A stretch of DNA of 64,000 bases from Vicinamibacteria bacterium (GCA_022820825.1 JAJEEU010000020.1:28083-92082); one strand, 5' to 3'; numbered from the stretch's first letter, positions 1-9,396 are shown. Notes: generated by a model not told the origin, from the sequence alone. Numbers and translations: made by a program.

Positions 1-125
1 CCCTGCAGGTCGGGCTTGCCCCACGCCGTGCGCGGCACGTCGCCGGACTGGGCGAAACCGGGCAGCGGCGCCAGCGCGACGGCGGCCGCCGCCGTGAACA
101 GCAGTGCGCGCAGTAGATGTCTCAC
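1..125 (-). CDS. Secreted protein of the RTAWG-x-PDLQGVW family, N-terminal fragment
   Basis: Only the first 41 codons lie in the window; the gene continues past the left edge. A GTG start at 125 opens a Sec signal peptide (hydrophobic run of Ala, Val and Leu ending in GFAQS), then the motif PRTAWGKPDLQG. The same motif follows the signal peptide in the two complete paralogues at 53865-54899 and 55070-56071, so this is a third copy. No function is known to me; the protein is probably periplasmic or extracellular. The start is inferred because no ATG precedes the leader. Confidence 0.7.
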   Translation of the reverse strand, partial: MRHLLRALLFTAAAAVALAPLPGFAQSGDVPRTAWGKPDLQ

Positions 126-289
126 GTCAAACCCCCTTGAAGGCCACCTCGCGGCAGCGAACCGGATACATCGGAATACGTCAGTCTAGCACTCCACCTG
201 GCGGCGGGGTGTACCCGGTTCGGGCTATTGACCCGCATTCGCCTGGTGGGCGAACCTGACAGCCTGTGGCAAGACAAGCGGGAGAGAAC

Positions 290-1678
290 ATGTCCAGGAA
301 CTACCAGAGGCCGGGTCAACGTGAGCGCGCGACGCGGCGGCTTGCGGTGCTGCTCGCTGCAATCGGCGCCGTCATGGCCGCCGGCGGGCTCCCGGCAGCA
401 CAGCAGACGACGGGCGCCGATGCACGGCGCGTGTTCGCGCCGGTGCCGATCGCCTTCCGCATGCTGGCCGACAACGTGTACCAGGCGGCGGGCAACGGGA
501 ACAGCCACCTGATCCACACGTCGGAGGGCAACGTCGTCTTCGACACCGGCAACGCGTTCGCCGGGCAGGCCGACGACCACTACCGCCTGCTGCGGGACGC
601 CGCGCCGGGACCGATCCGCTACGTCATCTACAGCCACTCCCACCCCGACCATCTCGGCGGCCATCCGTACTGGATCGACGAAGGACCGGAGATCATCGTC
701 CACCGCGAGTTCGAGGAGGAGCGCCGCTACACGCAGGCGCTGTCGCGGTTCGGGGGACGGCGCCTGCAGCGCCTGCGTCCGCCGCGGCCGCGGCGTGCCG
801 ACGAGCAAACCGCGCAGGGCGCCGGCCGGCCCCGGCCGCCCGTGCCGATCGAGCCGGACATTCTCGTCGGCGACCGGGACCACGCGTTCGAGCTCGGCGG
901 CGTGCGGTTCGAGGTGCTGAACACGCCGGGCGCCGAAGGGGCCGACAACATCTCGCTCTGGCTGCCGCAGCAGAGGATCCTGTTCACCGGCGACACCCTC
1001 GGCTTCCTCTGGGACGGGTTCCCCAACATCTTCACCATGCGCGGCGAGAAGATCCGCAGGCCGATCGAATACATCGATACGCTGGAGCGGTTCATCGCGC
1101 TGGAGCCGGACGTGGTGGTGCCCAGCCACCACGACCCCATCCGGGGCCGGGACGCGGTGCTGAGCGGCCTGGGCAGGATGCGCGACGCGGTGCGTTACGT
1201 GCACGACGCTGTGGTGGCCGGCATGAACGAGGGCAAGACCGTGCATCAGCTCATGGCCGAGGTGACCCTGCCGCCCGGGCTCGATCTGCACCAGGGGCAC
1301 GGCAGGGTGTCGTGGGCGGTCAAGAGCATCTGGGAGTACTACGGCACCTGGTTCCACTACGACACCACCACGGAGCTGTACCACGTGCCGGCCCGGGAGA
1401 TTCACGGCGAGCTGGCGGAGCTGGCCGGGACCGACGCGCTGCTGGCGCGGGCCAGACGGCACCTGGACGACGGCCGGCCGCTGCACGCGCTCCACTTCAT
1501 CGACATTGTGCTCGGGGGTGCGCCCGAGCATGCCGCGGCGCTGCAGCTCTATCGCGAAACGCACGAACGGCTGCTGGCCGAGTCCACGGACGTGAACAAC
1601 GCCTACGAGCAGAACTACCTGCAGTCGGTGATCGACGAGACCGGGGCGGCGCTGGAGGAACTGCAGCCGGGGCGTTGA
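290..1678 (+). CDS. Secreted metallo-beta-lactamase-fold hydrolase with alkylsulfatase-type dimerisation region
   Basis: A 462-residue zinc hydrolase. The ATG at 290 follows a GGGAGAG ribosome site and begins an Arg-rich signal peptide ending near AAQQT, so the in-frame GTG at 266 is less likely. The metal motif HSHPDH is at residues 116-121, and a later GDTLGF segment carries the bridging Asp. The segment from about 320 to 370 (PPGLDLHQGHGRVSW then WEYYGTWF) matches the dimerisation region of SdsA1/Bds1-type alkyl sulfatases. The substrate cannot be told; an alkyl sulfate or another ester is possible. It stands alone on the plus strand, convergent with the next gene. Confidence 0.85.
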   Translation: MSRNYQRPGQRERATRRLAVLLAAIGAVMAAGGLPAAQQTTGADARRVFAPVPIAFRMLADNVYQAAGNGNSHLIHTSEGNVVFDTGNAFAGQADDHYRLLRDAAPGPIRYVIYSHSHPDHLGGHPYWIDEGPEIIVHREFEEERRYTQALSRFGGRRLQRLRPPRPRRADEQTAQGAGRPRPPVPIEPDILVGDRDHAFELGGVRFEVLNTPGAEGADNISLWLPQQRILFTGDTLGFLWDGFPNIFTMRGEKIRRPIEYIDTLERFIALEPDVVVPSHHDPIRGRDAVLSGLGRMRDAVRYVHDAVVAGMNEGKTVHQLMAEVTLPPGLDLHQGHGRVSWAVKSIWEYYGTWFHYDTTTELYHVPAREIHGELAELAGTDALLARARRHLDDGRPLHALHFIDIVLGGAPEHAAALQLYRETHERLLAESTDVNNAYEQNYLQSVIDETGAALEELQPGR

Positions 1679-1763
1679 CCCCGACCGGCCGGCGGCAGCT
1701 TTGCGGCGCGCAAGGTCGAGTAGACGGCTGCGGCGCGGCCGCGCACGGAGGATGCGGCGGAGG

Positions 1764-2858
1764 CTACCTGTCTGCAGCCAGGACCGTGCGGAATCCCAGG
1801 TGGTCGGCGCCGGAACGGACCTCTCCCTTGCCGCGGGCGCCGACCAGGTAGCGGGCGCAGTACTGGTCCGTGCAGAGGAAGGAGCCTCCCCGCTGCGCGC
1901 GCTTGGGGACGCCCGGCTCCGCCGGGTCGAACGAGCCCGACGGACCCCGCGGATTGCGGGCCACGCCGCCTTCAGCGGCAAGCTGCGCGTAGTAGTCGGG
2001 CCGATACCAGTCGCCGACCCACTCCCACACGTTGCCGGTCATGTCGAAGAGGCCGTAGCCGTTGGCGGGGAACTGCCGCACGGGAGACACGCCTCCATGG
2101 CCGTCTTCCGCCGTGTCCTCGACCGGGAAGACCCCCTGGAACGTGTTCGCCAGCGGTTCACCGTGGGGACGCATCGCGTTGCCCCAGGCATACGCCCGAC
2201 CCGTCAGGCCGCCCCGCGCCGCGAACTCGAACTCGGCTTCGGTGGGCAGGCGGCGGCCCGCCCATGCGGCGTACGCCGCGGCGTCTTCGTAGGCCACGTG
2301 CACGACCGGATGGGATTTCCTTCCCGTCAGATCGCTGTCCGGCCCGCCGGGATGACGCCAGTCGGCGCCGCGCTGGTAGCGCCACCACTGGAGGTGGCCC
2401 GTCAGGCCGACCCGCGTGGACGGCGGCGTGAACACGATCGATCCGGCCACCAGGGCCTCGGGCGGCGCGCCGGGAAACTCCTCGGCGGTCGGGGTCCGCT
2501 CGGCCACGGTGACGTAGCCGGTAGCCTCGACGAACGCGGCGAACTGCGCGTTGGTCACCTCAGTCTCGTCCATCCAGAAGCCGTCGACGTACACGCGGTG
2601 CACCGGCCGGGTGTCGGCCACGGTGTCCGGCGGCAGCGGGCCGAGGTCGCCGGGGTCGATCGCACCCATCGAGAACTCGCCTCCGGGCACCCACACCATG
2701 CCCGCGGGGGCCGGTCCGGGCGGTGGGGCGTCGTTCTCGACGGTCGGCAGGAAGACGGCCTCCGGATCCAGCGCGGGTGCTGTCAGTGTGGGCGCCTCGT
2801 CGCGATCGGACGTCGAGCACGCTCCGACACCGATCAGGAGCAAGGCAATGCCTGCCAT
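1764..2858 (-). CDS. Formylglycine-generating-enzyme-family (SUMF1/EgtB-like) lipoprotein
   Basis: A 364-residue protein starting at ATG 2858. A lipobox (VGAC, Cys14) suggests a lipid-anchored periplasmic protein. From about residue 53 it is a full FGE-sulfatase domain: MVWVPGGEFSMG, then DETEVTN, RLPTEAEFEFAARGG and GNVWEWVGDWY, ending in HLGFRTV. The pair Cys329 and Cys334 in GGSFLCTDQYC aligns by eye with the two copper-binding catalytic cysteines of true formylglycine-generating enzymes, which many look-alikes lack. Real FGEs convert a sulfatase Cys to formylglycine, but no sulfatase is encoded in this window. It may belong to the upstream operon, though 122 bp separate it from the hydrolase gene. 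Confidence 0.8.
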   Translation of the reverse strand: MAGIALLLIGVGACSTSDRDEAPTLTAPALDPEAVFLPTVENDAPPPGPAPAGMVWVPGGEFSMGAIDPGDLGPLPPDTVADTRPVHRVYVDGFWMDETEVTNAQFAAFVEATGYVTVAERTPTAEEFPGAPPEALVAGSIVFTPPSTRVGLTGHLQWWRYQRGADWRHPGGPDSDLTGRKSHPVVHVAYEDAAAYAAWAGRRLPTEAEFEFAARGGLTGRAYAWGNAMRPHGEPLANTFQGVFPVEDTAEDGHGGVSPVRQFPANGYGLFDMTGNVWEWVGDWYRPDYYAQLAAEGGVARNPRGPSGSFDPAEPGVPKRAQRGGSFLCTDQYCARYLVGARGKGEVRSGADHLGFRTVLAADR

Positions 2859-2980
2859 CCGGACGCGGCCGGCGGTGGAGTGGACGACACCCGCCCACGT
2901 CGAGCCGCGGGTCCCTGCGGTCACCGCCGTAGGGTACTGCAGAAGCGGGAGGGATCGGTGGCGGAAGCCCGGCGGACCGG

Positions 2981-3991
2981 TCAGGCCAGCAGCTCGATCA
3001 GCGCGTCCGAGACCGCGTCGGGACGCTGCGGCGCCAGGTCGTGCCCCGCGCCCTCGACGATGCGCCGCGCGACGAGGTTGGTGAAGCGGGCCTGGTCCCC
3101 CGTCGGATCGGGCGAGGGCGGGCCGAACCCGCTGTCGGCCCCGCGCAGCACGATGGCCGGCACCCCGATCGGCGGGCGCTCGGCGAGCCGGCGCTCGTCC
3201 GCCAGGAAACGATCTTCCCCCGGCGCGTAGCCGTGCCGGTGGCGGTAGGAATGGATGACGATGTCGACGAAGTCGGGGTTGTCGAACGACGGCGCCGACA
3301 CCTCGTACGCCGCGTCGGTGTACTCCCAGGTCGGCGACCAGGTCTCCCACAGGTAGCGGCAGATGGAATGGCGGTTCGCCTCCAGGCCGGCCCGGCCGCG
3401 CTCGGTGTTGAAGTACCACTGGTACCAGAGGCGCGCCTCGGTGAGGGCCGACGCGGCGGGCCGCGACGGCGAGATGGAGTCGAACACCGAGTAGCCGCCG
3501 ATCGCCACCTGCGCGCGCACGCGCTGCGGGTTCAGGATGGACGTGATGCACGCCGCGCGGTTGCCCCAGTCGAACCCGGCCAGCGCCGCCTGCTCGATCC
3601 CCAGCGCGTCGGCGAAGTCGACGACGTCCTGGGCGATGGCGGCCTGCTCGGCCATGCGCGGCGCGTCGGGATCGAGGAACCGCGTCGGTCCGTAGCCGCG
3701 CAGGTACGGAACAAGCACGCGGTAGCCGGCGTCCGCGAGCGTTGGCGCCACGCCGTCCCAGGCGCGGATGTCGTACGGGAAGCCGTGCAGGAGGATGATG
3801 GGGAATCCGTCGCGGTCGCCGCTCTCCTCGTAGCCGATCTCCAGCACCGGCGTCCGCACGCTGCGGAGCTCGCCGCGGGCGGCGCCCGCCTGCGCGCCCG
3901 CACGTCCGGCGGCGGGGCGTGTGCTAGCGGCCATGGCGGCTGCTCCGGCGACGCCCGCGCGCTTCAGGAACTCGCGTCTGCTGGATGGCAT
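2981..3991 (-). CDS. Tat-exported alpha/beta hydrolase, epoxide-hydrolase type
   Basis: A 336-residue protein. The N-terminus has a twin-arginine-like leader (SSRREFLKRAG then an Ala-rich stretch) and probably goes to the periplasm. The fold is alpha/beta hydrolase: HGFPYD (residues 69-74) is the oxyanion motif, and GFDWG has Asp141 at the nucleophile position. Asp rather than Ser, followed by Trp, is typical of epoxide hydrolases and haloalkane dehalogenases. The C-terminal His is His317 in EGAGHD. It lies 22 bp downstream of the ankyrin gene on the same strand, so it is probably co-transcribed. The substrate is unknown. Confidence 0.85.
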   Translation of the reverse strand: MPSSRREFLKRAGVAGAAAMAASTRPAAGRAGAQAGAARGELRSVRTPVLEIGYEESGDRDGFPIILLHGFPYDIRAWDGVAPTLADAGYRVLVPYLRGYGPTRFLDPDAPRMAEQAAIAQDVVDFADALGIEQAALAGFDWGNRAACITSILNPQRVRAQVAIGGYSVFDSISPSRPAASALTEARLWYQWYFNTERGRAGLEANRHSICRYLWETWSPTWEYTDAAYEVSAPSFDNPDFVDIVIHSYRHRHGYAPGEDRFLADERRLAERPPIGVPAIVLRGADSGFGPPSPDPTGDQARFTNLVARRIVEGAGHDLAPQRPDAVSDALIELLA

Positions 3992-4013
3992 TGCGCTGCA
4001 CTGGCTGGACGCC

Positions 4014-5552
4014 CTAACGGCCTGCGGCGGCGGTCGGCGTGTCGGTCCCGGTGACGGCCGGCAGCCCGCGCGCGGTCATCAACTCGCGGAGCAGGGCCAC
4101 GGTCTCCGGCCGGCGCTGGAGTCCCGCACTGGTGAACTCCTCGCCGTTTGCAACCTGCAGCGGCGTAAATCCGTTGCGGTTCACGGCGTCGAGCCGCGCA
4201 CCGCGGTCGACGAGCAACCGGACGATCTCGTTCGACCCGCGCCAGGCCCCGCCGTGCAGCGGCGTGTCGCCCTTCTCGTCGGCCGCGTTCACGTCCGCGC
4301 CGTGCTCCAGCGCCACCTGGACGGCCACCAGCGCGTCCTCGTTCGTGCCGCTGTCCTCGTTGGCGTAGAACATGCCGACGCCGGCGGCGGCCATCAGCGC
4401 GGTCGTGCCGTGCTCGTTGGTCAGCGTCACGTCCGCGCCCGCATCCGCCAGCAACCGCAGCATCTCGTGGTCGGCGCCCTTGCCGGCCAGCACGTACGCG
4501 GTGGCGTCGATCTGGCTGAAGCGCGGGCCGCGGTAACCGTCGTCGATCGGTTTCGTGACGCGCGCGTCGGGGTCGGCGCCGGCGGCAATCAGCCCGTGCG
4601 CGAAGTCCAGGCTGCTCAGCCGGCCGGTCGGCACGGGGTGCGGATACTGGCCGATGTTGAGGGTCCGCGTGCGCACCACCTGGTGGAGCGCAGTCCACCC
4701 GGCGCCGGCGAGGTTCGGGTCGGCGCCGGCGTCGAGCAGCAGCGCGCCCAGCTCCCAGTGCGCGTTGACCGCCGCCACGACCAGGGCGCTGGCGCCGTTG
4801 GGCGCCGTGTCGTTCACGTGCGCGCCGCGCTCCAGCAGCGTGCGCACCGCATCGATATGGCCCGCCCGGACGGCGAACAGCAGCGGCGTGAAGGCGTCGA
4901 TGCGCCCGCGGCGCGCGTAGTCCCGGAACACGGCCGCCTGCGAGCCGGCGGCGGTCGCGGCCGAGGGCGGCGCCGTCGAACGGCCGTGGACATCGGCGCC
5001 GGCGTCGGCCAGCAGGTCGATGACGTCCGCGTGCCCCTGCGCCGCGGCCCACATCAGAGCGGTCTGGCCGCGCGTCGTCTCCCGGGCCGTTGCGTCGGCG
5101 CCGCGCGCAAGCAGCAACGCGACAGCTTCCGACGATCCACTGCGCGCAGCCGTCATGAGCGCGGTCTCGCCGCCCGGCAGCGCCGTGTTCGGGTCCGCGC
5201 CCGCGTCGAGCAGCCGTCCGATAACCGGTGCACTTCCGTTCGTGCCGGCCAGGCTGAGTGGAGAGACGCCGTAGCGGTTGACGGCGGCAACGTCGGCGCC
5301 CGCCGCGAGCAGCAACTCCACGGTCTCCGGGTCGTCGCGGTGCGCCGCCCAGTGCAGCGCGGTCGCGCCGTCCGGCGCCGGGGCGTTCACGTCGGCGCCG
5401 GCGTCCAGCAGCGCGCGCACGGCTGCCGCGTCGCCTGCCTTGACAGCCTCCATGAGCGGCGGGTCGCCGGCGGCCGCTGCTACCAGCCCGGGCGCGGCCA
5501 GGGCGCCGAGCAGCGAGAGCACAACGACCCTACGGCCCGCGGAATTACGCAT
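4014..5552 (-). CDS. Secreted ankyrin-repeat protein
   Basis: A 512-residue protein with a signal peptide (residues 1 to about 28, ending VAAAAG) followed by about a dozen ankyrin repeats. The repeats show the usual GADVN, G-x-TALHWAA and VRALLDAGAD elements. Ankyrin proteins act as binding scaffolds; the partner is not evident. The gene sits 12 bp downstream of the DUF1552 gene and 22 bp upstream of the hydrolase gene, within the minus-strand operon. To my knowledge such ankyrin proteins often accompany DUF1592/DUF1552 pairs in Acidobacteriota. The C-terminus after about residue 490 is a Thr/Ala-rich tail. Confidence 0.9.
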   Translation of the reverse strand: MRNSAGRRVVVLSLLGALAAPGLVAAAAGDPPLMEAVKAGDAAAVRALLDAGADVNAPAPDGATALHWAAHRDDPETVELLLAAGADVAAVNRYGVSPLSLAGTNGSAPVIGRLLDAGADPNTALPGGETALMTAARSGSSEAVALLLARGADATARETTRGQTALMWAAAQGHADVIDLLADAGADVHGRSTAPPSAATAAGSQAAVFRDYARRGRIDAFTPLLFAVRAGHIDAVRTLLERGAHVNDTAPNGASALVVAAVNAHWELGALLLDAGADPNLAGAGWTALHQVVRTRTLNIGQYPHPVPTGRLSSLDFAHGLIAAGADPDARVTKPIDDGYRGPRFSQIDATAYVLAGKGADHEMLRLLADAGADVTLTNEHGTTALMAAAGVGMFYANEDSGTNEDALVAVQVALEHGADVNAADEKGDTPLHGGAWRGSNEIVRLLVDRGARLDAVNRNGFTPLQVANGEEFTSAGLQRRPETVALLRELMTARGLPAVTGTDTPTAAAGR

Positions 5553-5564
5553 GCCTGGCTCGGG

Positions 5565-6905
5565 CTAGATGTCGGTCAGGCGGCCGGTGCTGTCGCCGAT
5601 GCTGTCGAGCTCCACGCCGACCTTGTCGAGCAGGGTGAGCCCGAGGTTCATCATCGGCGTGTCGGTCTCGCAGACCACGTGCCGGCCGCCGCGGAGCTGT
5701 CCGCAGCCGCCGCCGGCAAGCACCAGCGGCAGGTCGTGCGGATGGTGCAGGTCGCCGTCGCCCAGCCCGCCGCCGTACAGCAGCATCGAGTGGTCCAGCA
5801 GGGAGCCGTCGCCGTCGGGCGTCGCCCGCAGCTTTCCCAGGAACTCCGCGAACAGCCCCGTGTGGAACTGGTTGATCTTCGTGTTCTTGGCCATCCGCTC
5901 GGGATCGCTCTGGTGGTGGGAGATGTCGTGGTGCGACTCCAGCACCCCCAGCTCGGCGTACGAGCGCGTGCTCAGCTCCCGGCCGATCTGGAAGGTGACG
6001 ACGCGCGTGATGTCAGCCTGGTACGCCAGCACCTGCAGGTCGAACATCAGCCGCGCGTGCTCGGCGAACGTGTCCGGAATGCCGAGCGGCGCGTCCATGG
6101 CCGGCGCCGGCGACGCATCGGCGCGCTGCAGCGTATTCTGCAGCCGGCGCTCCACGTCGCGGACGGCGTCGAGATAGCCGTCGACGGTGGCGCGGTCGCG
6201 CGGGCCGAGCGCGCGCTGCAGCCGGCGCATGTCGTCCGAGACCGCGTCGAGCAGGCTGCGGTCCCGGCGCATCTGCGCCATGCGCGCCTCGGGATCGCCG
6301 CCCGCGCCGAACAGGCGCTCGAACACGGCATGCGGGTTGATCTCCATCGGCAGCGGCATGGTGGGCGTGCGCCAGGAGAAGGTGTTGATGTAGACGCAAC
6401 TGTAGCCGCCCTCGCAGTTGCCGACCGTGAAGTTCGGCTCCAGCGCGAGCTCCAGCGAGCGCAGCGGCGTCTCCTCGCCGAGCGTGCGGGCCGCGAACTG
6501 GTCGATGGTGGTCCCCGCACGGATATCGGCGCCCTCGGTGCGCTTCGGCCGCACGCCGTTCAGCCAGACCGCGCTGGCGCGCGCGTGCGTGCCGCTGCCG
6601 ACGTCCAGCGGATTCGCCAGGGCGTTGGCCAGACCGCCCAGGACCGTCATCTGCTCGCGGTAGGGCTCGAGCGGCTGCAGGATCGGCGTCATCGCGTACC
6701 CGGCGCCCGCAGTTGCCGGCCGGAAGTTCTCCAACTGGACGCCGTTCGGCACGTAGACGAAGCCCATCCGCATGCGGGGCTGCGCGGCCGTGCGCGACAG
6801 CGCCGAGAGCGCCGGCACCATGGCGTCGAGCAGCGGCAGCGAGAGCGTGGCGCCCACGCCCCTCAGGAAGGTTCGCCGCGGCAGCGATCGCTTCGTGATG
6901 ATCAT
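5565..6905 (-). CDS. DUF1552 domain protein, Tat-exported
   Basis: A 446-residue protein with a twin-arginine leader (SLPRRTFLRGVGATLSLPLLD). The body fits DUF1552: VPNGV near the start, a GGLAN segment, then a region with DHSMLLYGGGLGDG and HPHDLPLVLAGGG. The biochemical role of this family is not established. Its genes are nearly always next to DUF1592 genes in planctomycetes and acidobacteria. Its ATG overlaps the stop of the DUF1592 gene by four bases (ATGA), which indicates translational coupling and a joint role, probably at the cell envelope. Confidence 0.9.
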   Translation of the reverse strand: MIITKRSLPRRTFLRGVGATLSLPLLDAMVPALSALSRTAAQPRMRMGFVYVPNGVQLENFRPATAGAGYAMTPILQPLEPYREQMTVLGGLANALANPLDVGSGTHARASAVWLNGVRPKRTEGADIRAGTTIDQFAARTLGEETPLRSLELALEPNFTVGNCEGGYSCVYINTFSWRTPTMPLPMEINPHAVFERLFGAGGDPEARMAQMRRDRSLLDAVSDDMRRLQRALGPRDRATVDGYLDAVRDVERRLQNTLQRADASPAPAMDAPLGIPDTFAEHARLMFDLQVLAYQADITRVVTFQIGRELSTRSYAELGVLESHHDISHHQSDPERMAKNTKINQFHTGLFAEFLGKLRATPDGDGSLLDHSMLLYGGGLGDGDLHHPHDLPLVLAGGGCGQLRGGRHVVCETDTPMMNLGLTLLDKVGVELDSIGDSTGRLTDI

Positions 6906-9346
6906 TGCGCCTCCGCCTGCGGCGGCGCCGTGCGCCGCATCAGGAACGCCTCATGGTGGATGATACCTTCGATCAGCGCGGACAGCCGATAATCCTGCTC
7001 CCCGGCATCGCGGACGATGCGGCGCACGCCCGGCATGTCGTACGGCTCGAGCCCGCGGCCGAGCGCGTACGTGAGCAGCTTCTCCGTCAGGGTCGTCACG
7101 AACTGCTCGGGGCGCGCTAGCAGCAGCGCCCGGAATTCATCCAGACCGCTGAACGCCGACCCGTCCGGCAGCTCACCGGAGGCGTCGAGCGCCTTGAACG
7201 CGGCGTCGACATCCCGCCAGCGGCCCAGTGCGTCGAAGTTCTCCAGCGCGAACCCCGGCGGGTCGATCATCGCGTGGCAGCCGGCGCAGGCCGGGTTCTC
7301 GCGGTGCGCCGCCATGCGCTCGCGCATGGTCTGCGCCCGGGCCGCGGCCGCCCCCTCGTCGCCCGGCAGCGGCGGCACGTTCGGCGGCGGCGCCGGCGGC
7401 GGGGCGCCCAGGATGTTCTCGAGGATCCACTTGCCCCGCAGCACGGGCGAAGTGCGGTTCGGCCGCGAGGTAACCGTCAGGATGCTGCCGTGTCCCAGCA
7501 GGCCCCGCCGCGCGGTGTCCTGCAAACCGACGCGCCGGAAGTGGCTGCCGCGCACGTCCGGGATGCCGTAGTGCAGCGCCAGCCGCTCGTTCAGGAACGT
7601 GTAGTCCGCGGTGAGCAGCTCCAGCGCGCTGCGGTCCTCCCGCAGAACGCTCTCGACGAACAGCTCCGTCTCGCGGCGGAACGCCTGCCGCAGGCTGTCG
7701 TCGAAATCGGGGAACAGCGGCACCGCGGGGTGCGCGGCGTCCAGGTTCCGCAGTTGCAGCCACTGCCCCGCGAAGTTGTCGACCAGCGCCCGCGAGCGCG
7801 CGTCGGCCAGCATGCGCCGCACCTGCCGGCCGAGCACCGCCGGCTCGCGCAGCTCGCCGCGCTCGGCGCGGTCGAGCAGCTCGTCGTCCGGGATGCTGCT
7901 CCACAGGAAGAACGACAGGCGCGACGCCAGCTCCAGGTCGCTGACGCGGTAGCTCGTGTCCGGATCGGCGCCGAGCGGATCCATCTCCACCCGGAACAGG
8001 AATTCCGGGCTCGTCAGGATACGGCTCAGCGCGACCTCGATGCCTCCTTCGAAGCTCCCCTCTTCACCGCGCCCGGTCTCGAAGAAAGCCAGCAGGCGGT
8101 CGACGTCGTCCGCCGCGACCGGCCGGCGGTACGCGCGGCGCGCCAGCGCCGCCAGGATCTCCCGCGCGCACTCGGCCTCGCCGACCGCGCCGCCGGGCTC
8201 GCACTTGAAGATCCGCGCGCGGCTCGGCGTCTCCCCCACGGCTCCGGGATTGAACGGCCCGGTGATCGTGACCCGGTCGACGAACGGCTGGTAGATGGAC
8301 CAACGCTGCTGCATCGAGTTGCCGTTGAGGTAGTACGGCCGGAAGAACCGCCGGCGCAGCGACTCCACCTCCACCGCGGACGGCAGCTTGAGGAACGTGA
8401 CGCCAACGTCGCGCGGGCCGGCCTCGACCGCGACGCGCGCCTGGAGCTCCGGCAGGTCGACGTCGATGCCCTCGTGCGGCTCCAGCGCGAACAGCGCCAC
8501 GCGGACGCCGTCCACCGTCACTTCCAGATCGTGCCGGTCGGCGAACCCGGCCGAGCCGTCGCACTCGCCGGCGATGCGGCACAGCAGGTCGACCTCGATG
8601 ACGTAGTCGCCGTCCTGCGGGAAGTTGTAGGTGATGAGCGTTCCGCCGCGCGTACCGAACGGCAGGCCGTCCATCCGTTCGTACTGCCGCCGCTCCTCCG
8701 GGATGCGGAACTCGCGCGCCGTCGGCCCCGAGAGCGGCCGGCCCACCGCGGCGCGGCTGATGCGCGCCGCCGCCGCCAGGTAGCGCTCCATGAGCGACTC
8801 GTTCAGCCGCAGCACGCCGGCGATGTTGTCGAAGCCGTAGCTCGCATCGTCGGCCGGCAGCAGCGCCTCGACGTCCACGTCCAGCGCCAGCAGGTCGCGG
8901 ACGGCGTTGCGGTACTCCGCGCGGTTCAGGCGGTGGAAAGTCTCCGTGCGGCCGGGATTGGGGTGCGCGGCGGCGGCGCGGTCCAGCTCGGCCTCCAACC
9001 AGGCGACCAGCCCGTCGTGCGCCGCCGGTTGGGGCCGCGGGCTGCCGGCGGGCGGCATCATACCGGCGCGCAGCTTGCGGACGACGCTTTCCCAGACGCC
9101 GGCGTCGGCGCCGACGTTCTCCACGTCGGCGGCCTGCAACGAGATGGGAACGCTGCCCCGCCGGCGCCCGGCTTCGTTGTGGCAGGTGACGCAGTACTGG
9201 TCGAGGAGGGCGCGCGCGGAGGCGGTGGAGGCCCCCTCGGCGGCGGTTGCCTGCGGAGACTGACCGGCAGCCTGCAACCCGCCGGCGGCGGTCGCGGCGA
9301 TCGCCATCCAGAACGCGACGACGGCGGGAGCCCGCAGCATCCGCAT
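6902..9346 (-). CDS. DUF1592/DUF1588 planctomycete-cytochrome-type secreted protein
   Basis: An 814-residue exported protein, first gene of the operon. I chose ATG 9346, just after a strong promoter; a second ATG at 9340 is possible. After a signal peptide comes a single haem-binding CVTCH motif, then the DUF1587, DUF1595, DUF1592, DUF1588 and DUF1585 series. Recognisable pieces are FHRLNRAEYRNAVRDLL, FLFRVEMDP, ASRLSFFLWSSIPDDELL, RPNRTSPVLRGKWILENILG and HRENPACAGCHAMIDPPGFALENFD; the last has a second CAGCH haem site. The family is presumed to act in redox or polymer breakdown outside the cytoplasm, without proof. The stop overlaps the next start. Confidence 0.9.
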   Translation of the reverse strand: MRMLRAPAVVAFWMAIAATAAGGLQAAGQSPQATAAEGASTASARALLDQYCVTCHNEAGRRRGSVPISLQAADVENVGADAGVWESVVRKLRAGMMPPAGSPRPQPAAHDGLVAWLEAELDRAAAAHPNPGRTETFHRLNRAEYRNAVRDLLALDVDVEALLPADDASYGFDNIAGVLRLNESLMERYLAAAARISRAAVGRPLSGPTAREFRIPEERRQYERMDGLPFGTRGGTLITYNFPQDGDYVIEVDLLCRIAGECDGSAGFADRHDLEVTVDGVRVALFALEPHEGIDVDLPELQARVAVEAGPRDVGVTFLKLPSAVEVESLRRRFFRPYYLNGNSMQQRWSIYQPFVDRVTITGPFNPGAVGETPSRARIFKCEPGGAVGEAECAREILAALARRAYRRPVAADDVDRLLAFFETGRGEEGSFEGGIEVALSRILTSPEFLFRVEMDPLGADPDTSYRVSDLELASRLSFFLWSSIPDDELLDRAERGELREPAVLGRQVRRMLADARSRALVDNFAGQWLQLRNLDAAHPAVPLFPDFDDSLRQAFRRETELFVESVLREDRSALELLTADYTFLNERLALHYGIPDVRGSHFRRVGLQDTARRGLLGHGSILTVTSRPNRTSPVLRGKWILENILGAPPPAPPPNVPPLPGDEGAAAARAQTMRERMAAHRENPACAGCHAMIDPPGFALENFDALGRWRDVDAAFKALDASGELPDGSAFSGLDEFRALLLARPEQFVTTLTEKLLTYALGRGLEPYDMPGVRRIVRDAGEQDYRLSALIEGIIHHEAFLMRRTAPPQAEAQ

Positions 9347-9367
9347 GTCCGTGTGGATCCGTTCCGC

Positions 9368-9396
9368 ATCGTATGTAACGGTCCGGAGGGTGTCAA
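9368..9396 (-). promoter_or_regulatory. Sigma-70-type promoter for the DUF1592 operon
   Basis: Read on the minus strand, a perfect -35 hexamer TTGACA (9396-9391) is followed by a 17-base spacer and a -10 hexamer TACGAT (9373-9368). Transcription would begin near 9361, about 15 bases before the chosen ATG. That placement also argues against translation starts further upstream. It is the best consensus promoter I noticed in the window. Confidence 0.65.

Noticed and set aside
122..1981. A 619-codon minus-strand open frame across the first metallo-hydrolase
   Set aside because: Low-complexity shadow; the plus strand has a signal peptide and the HSHPDH motif.
3921..6992. A 1023-codon plus-strand open frame opposite the ankyrin and DUF1552 genes
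   Set aside because: No recognisable domains; the composition is that of an antisense shadow and the minus-strand genes have clear motifs and ribosome sites.
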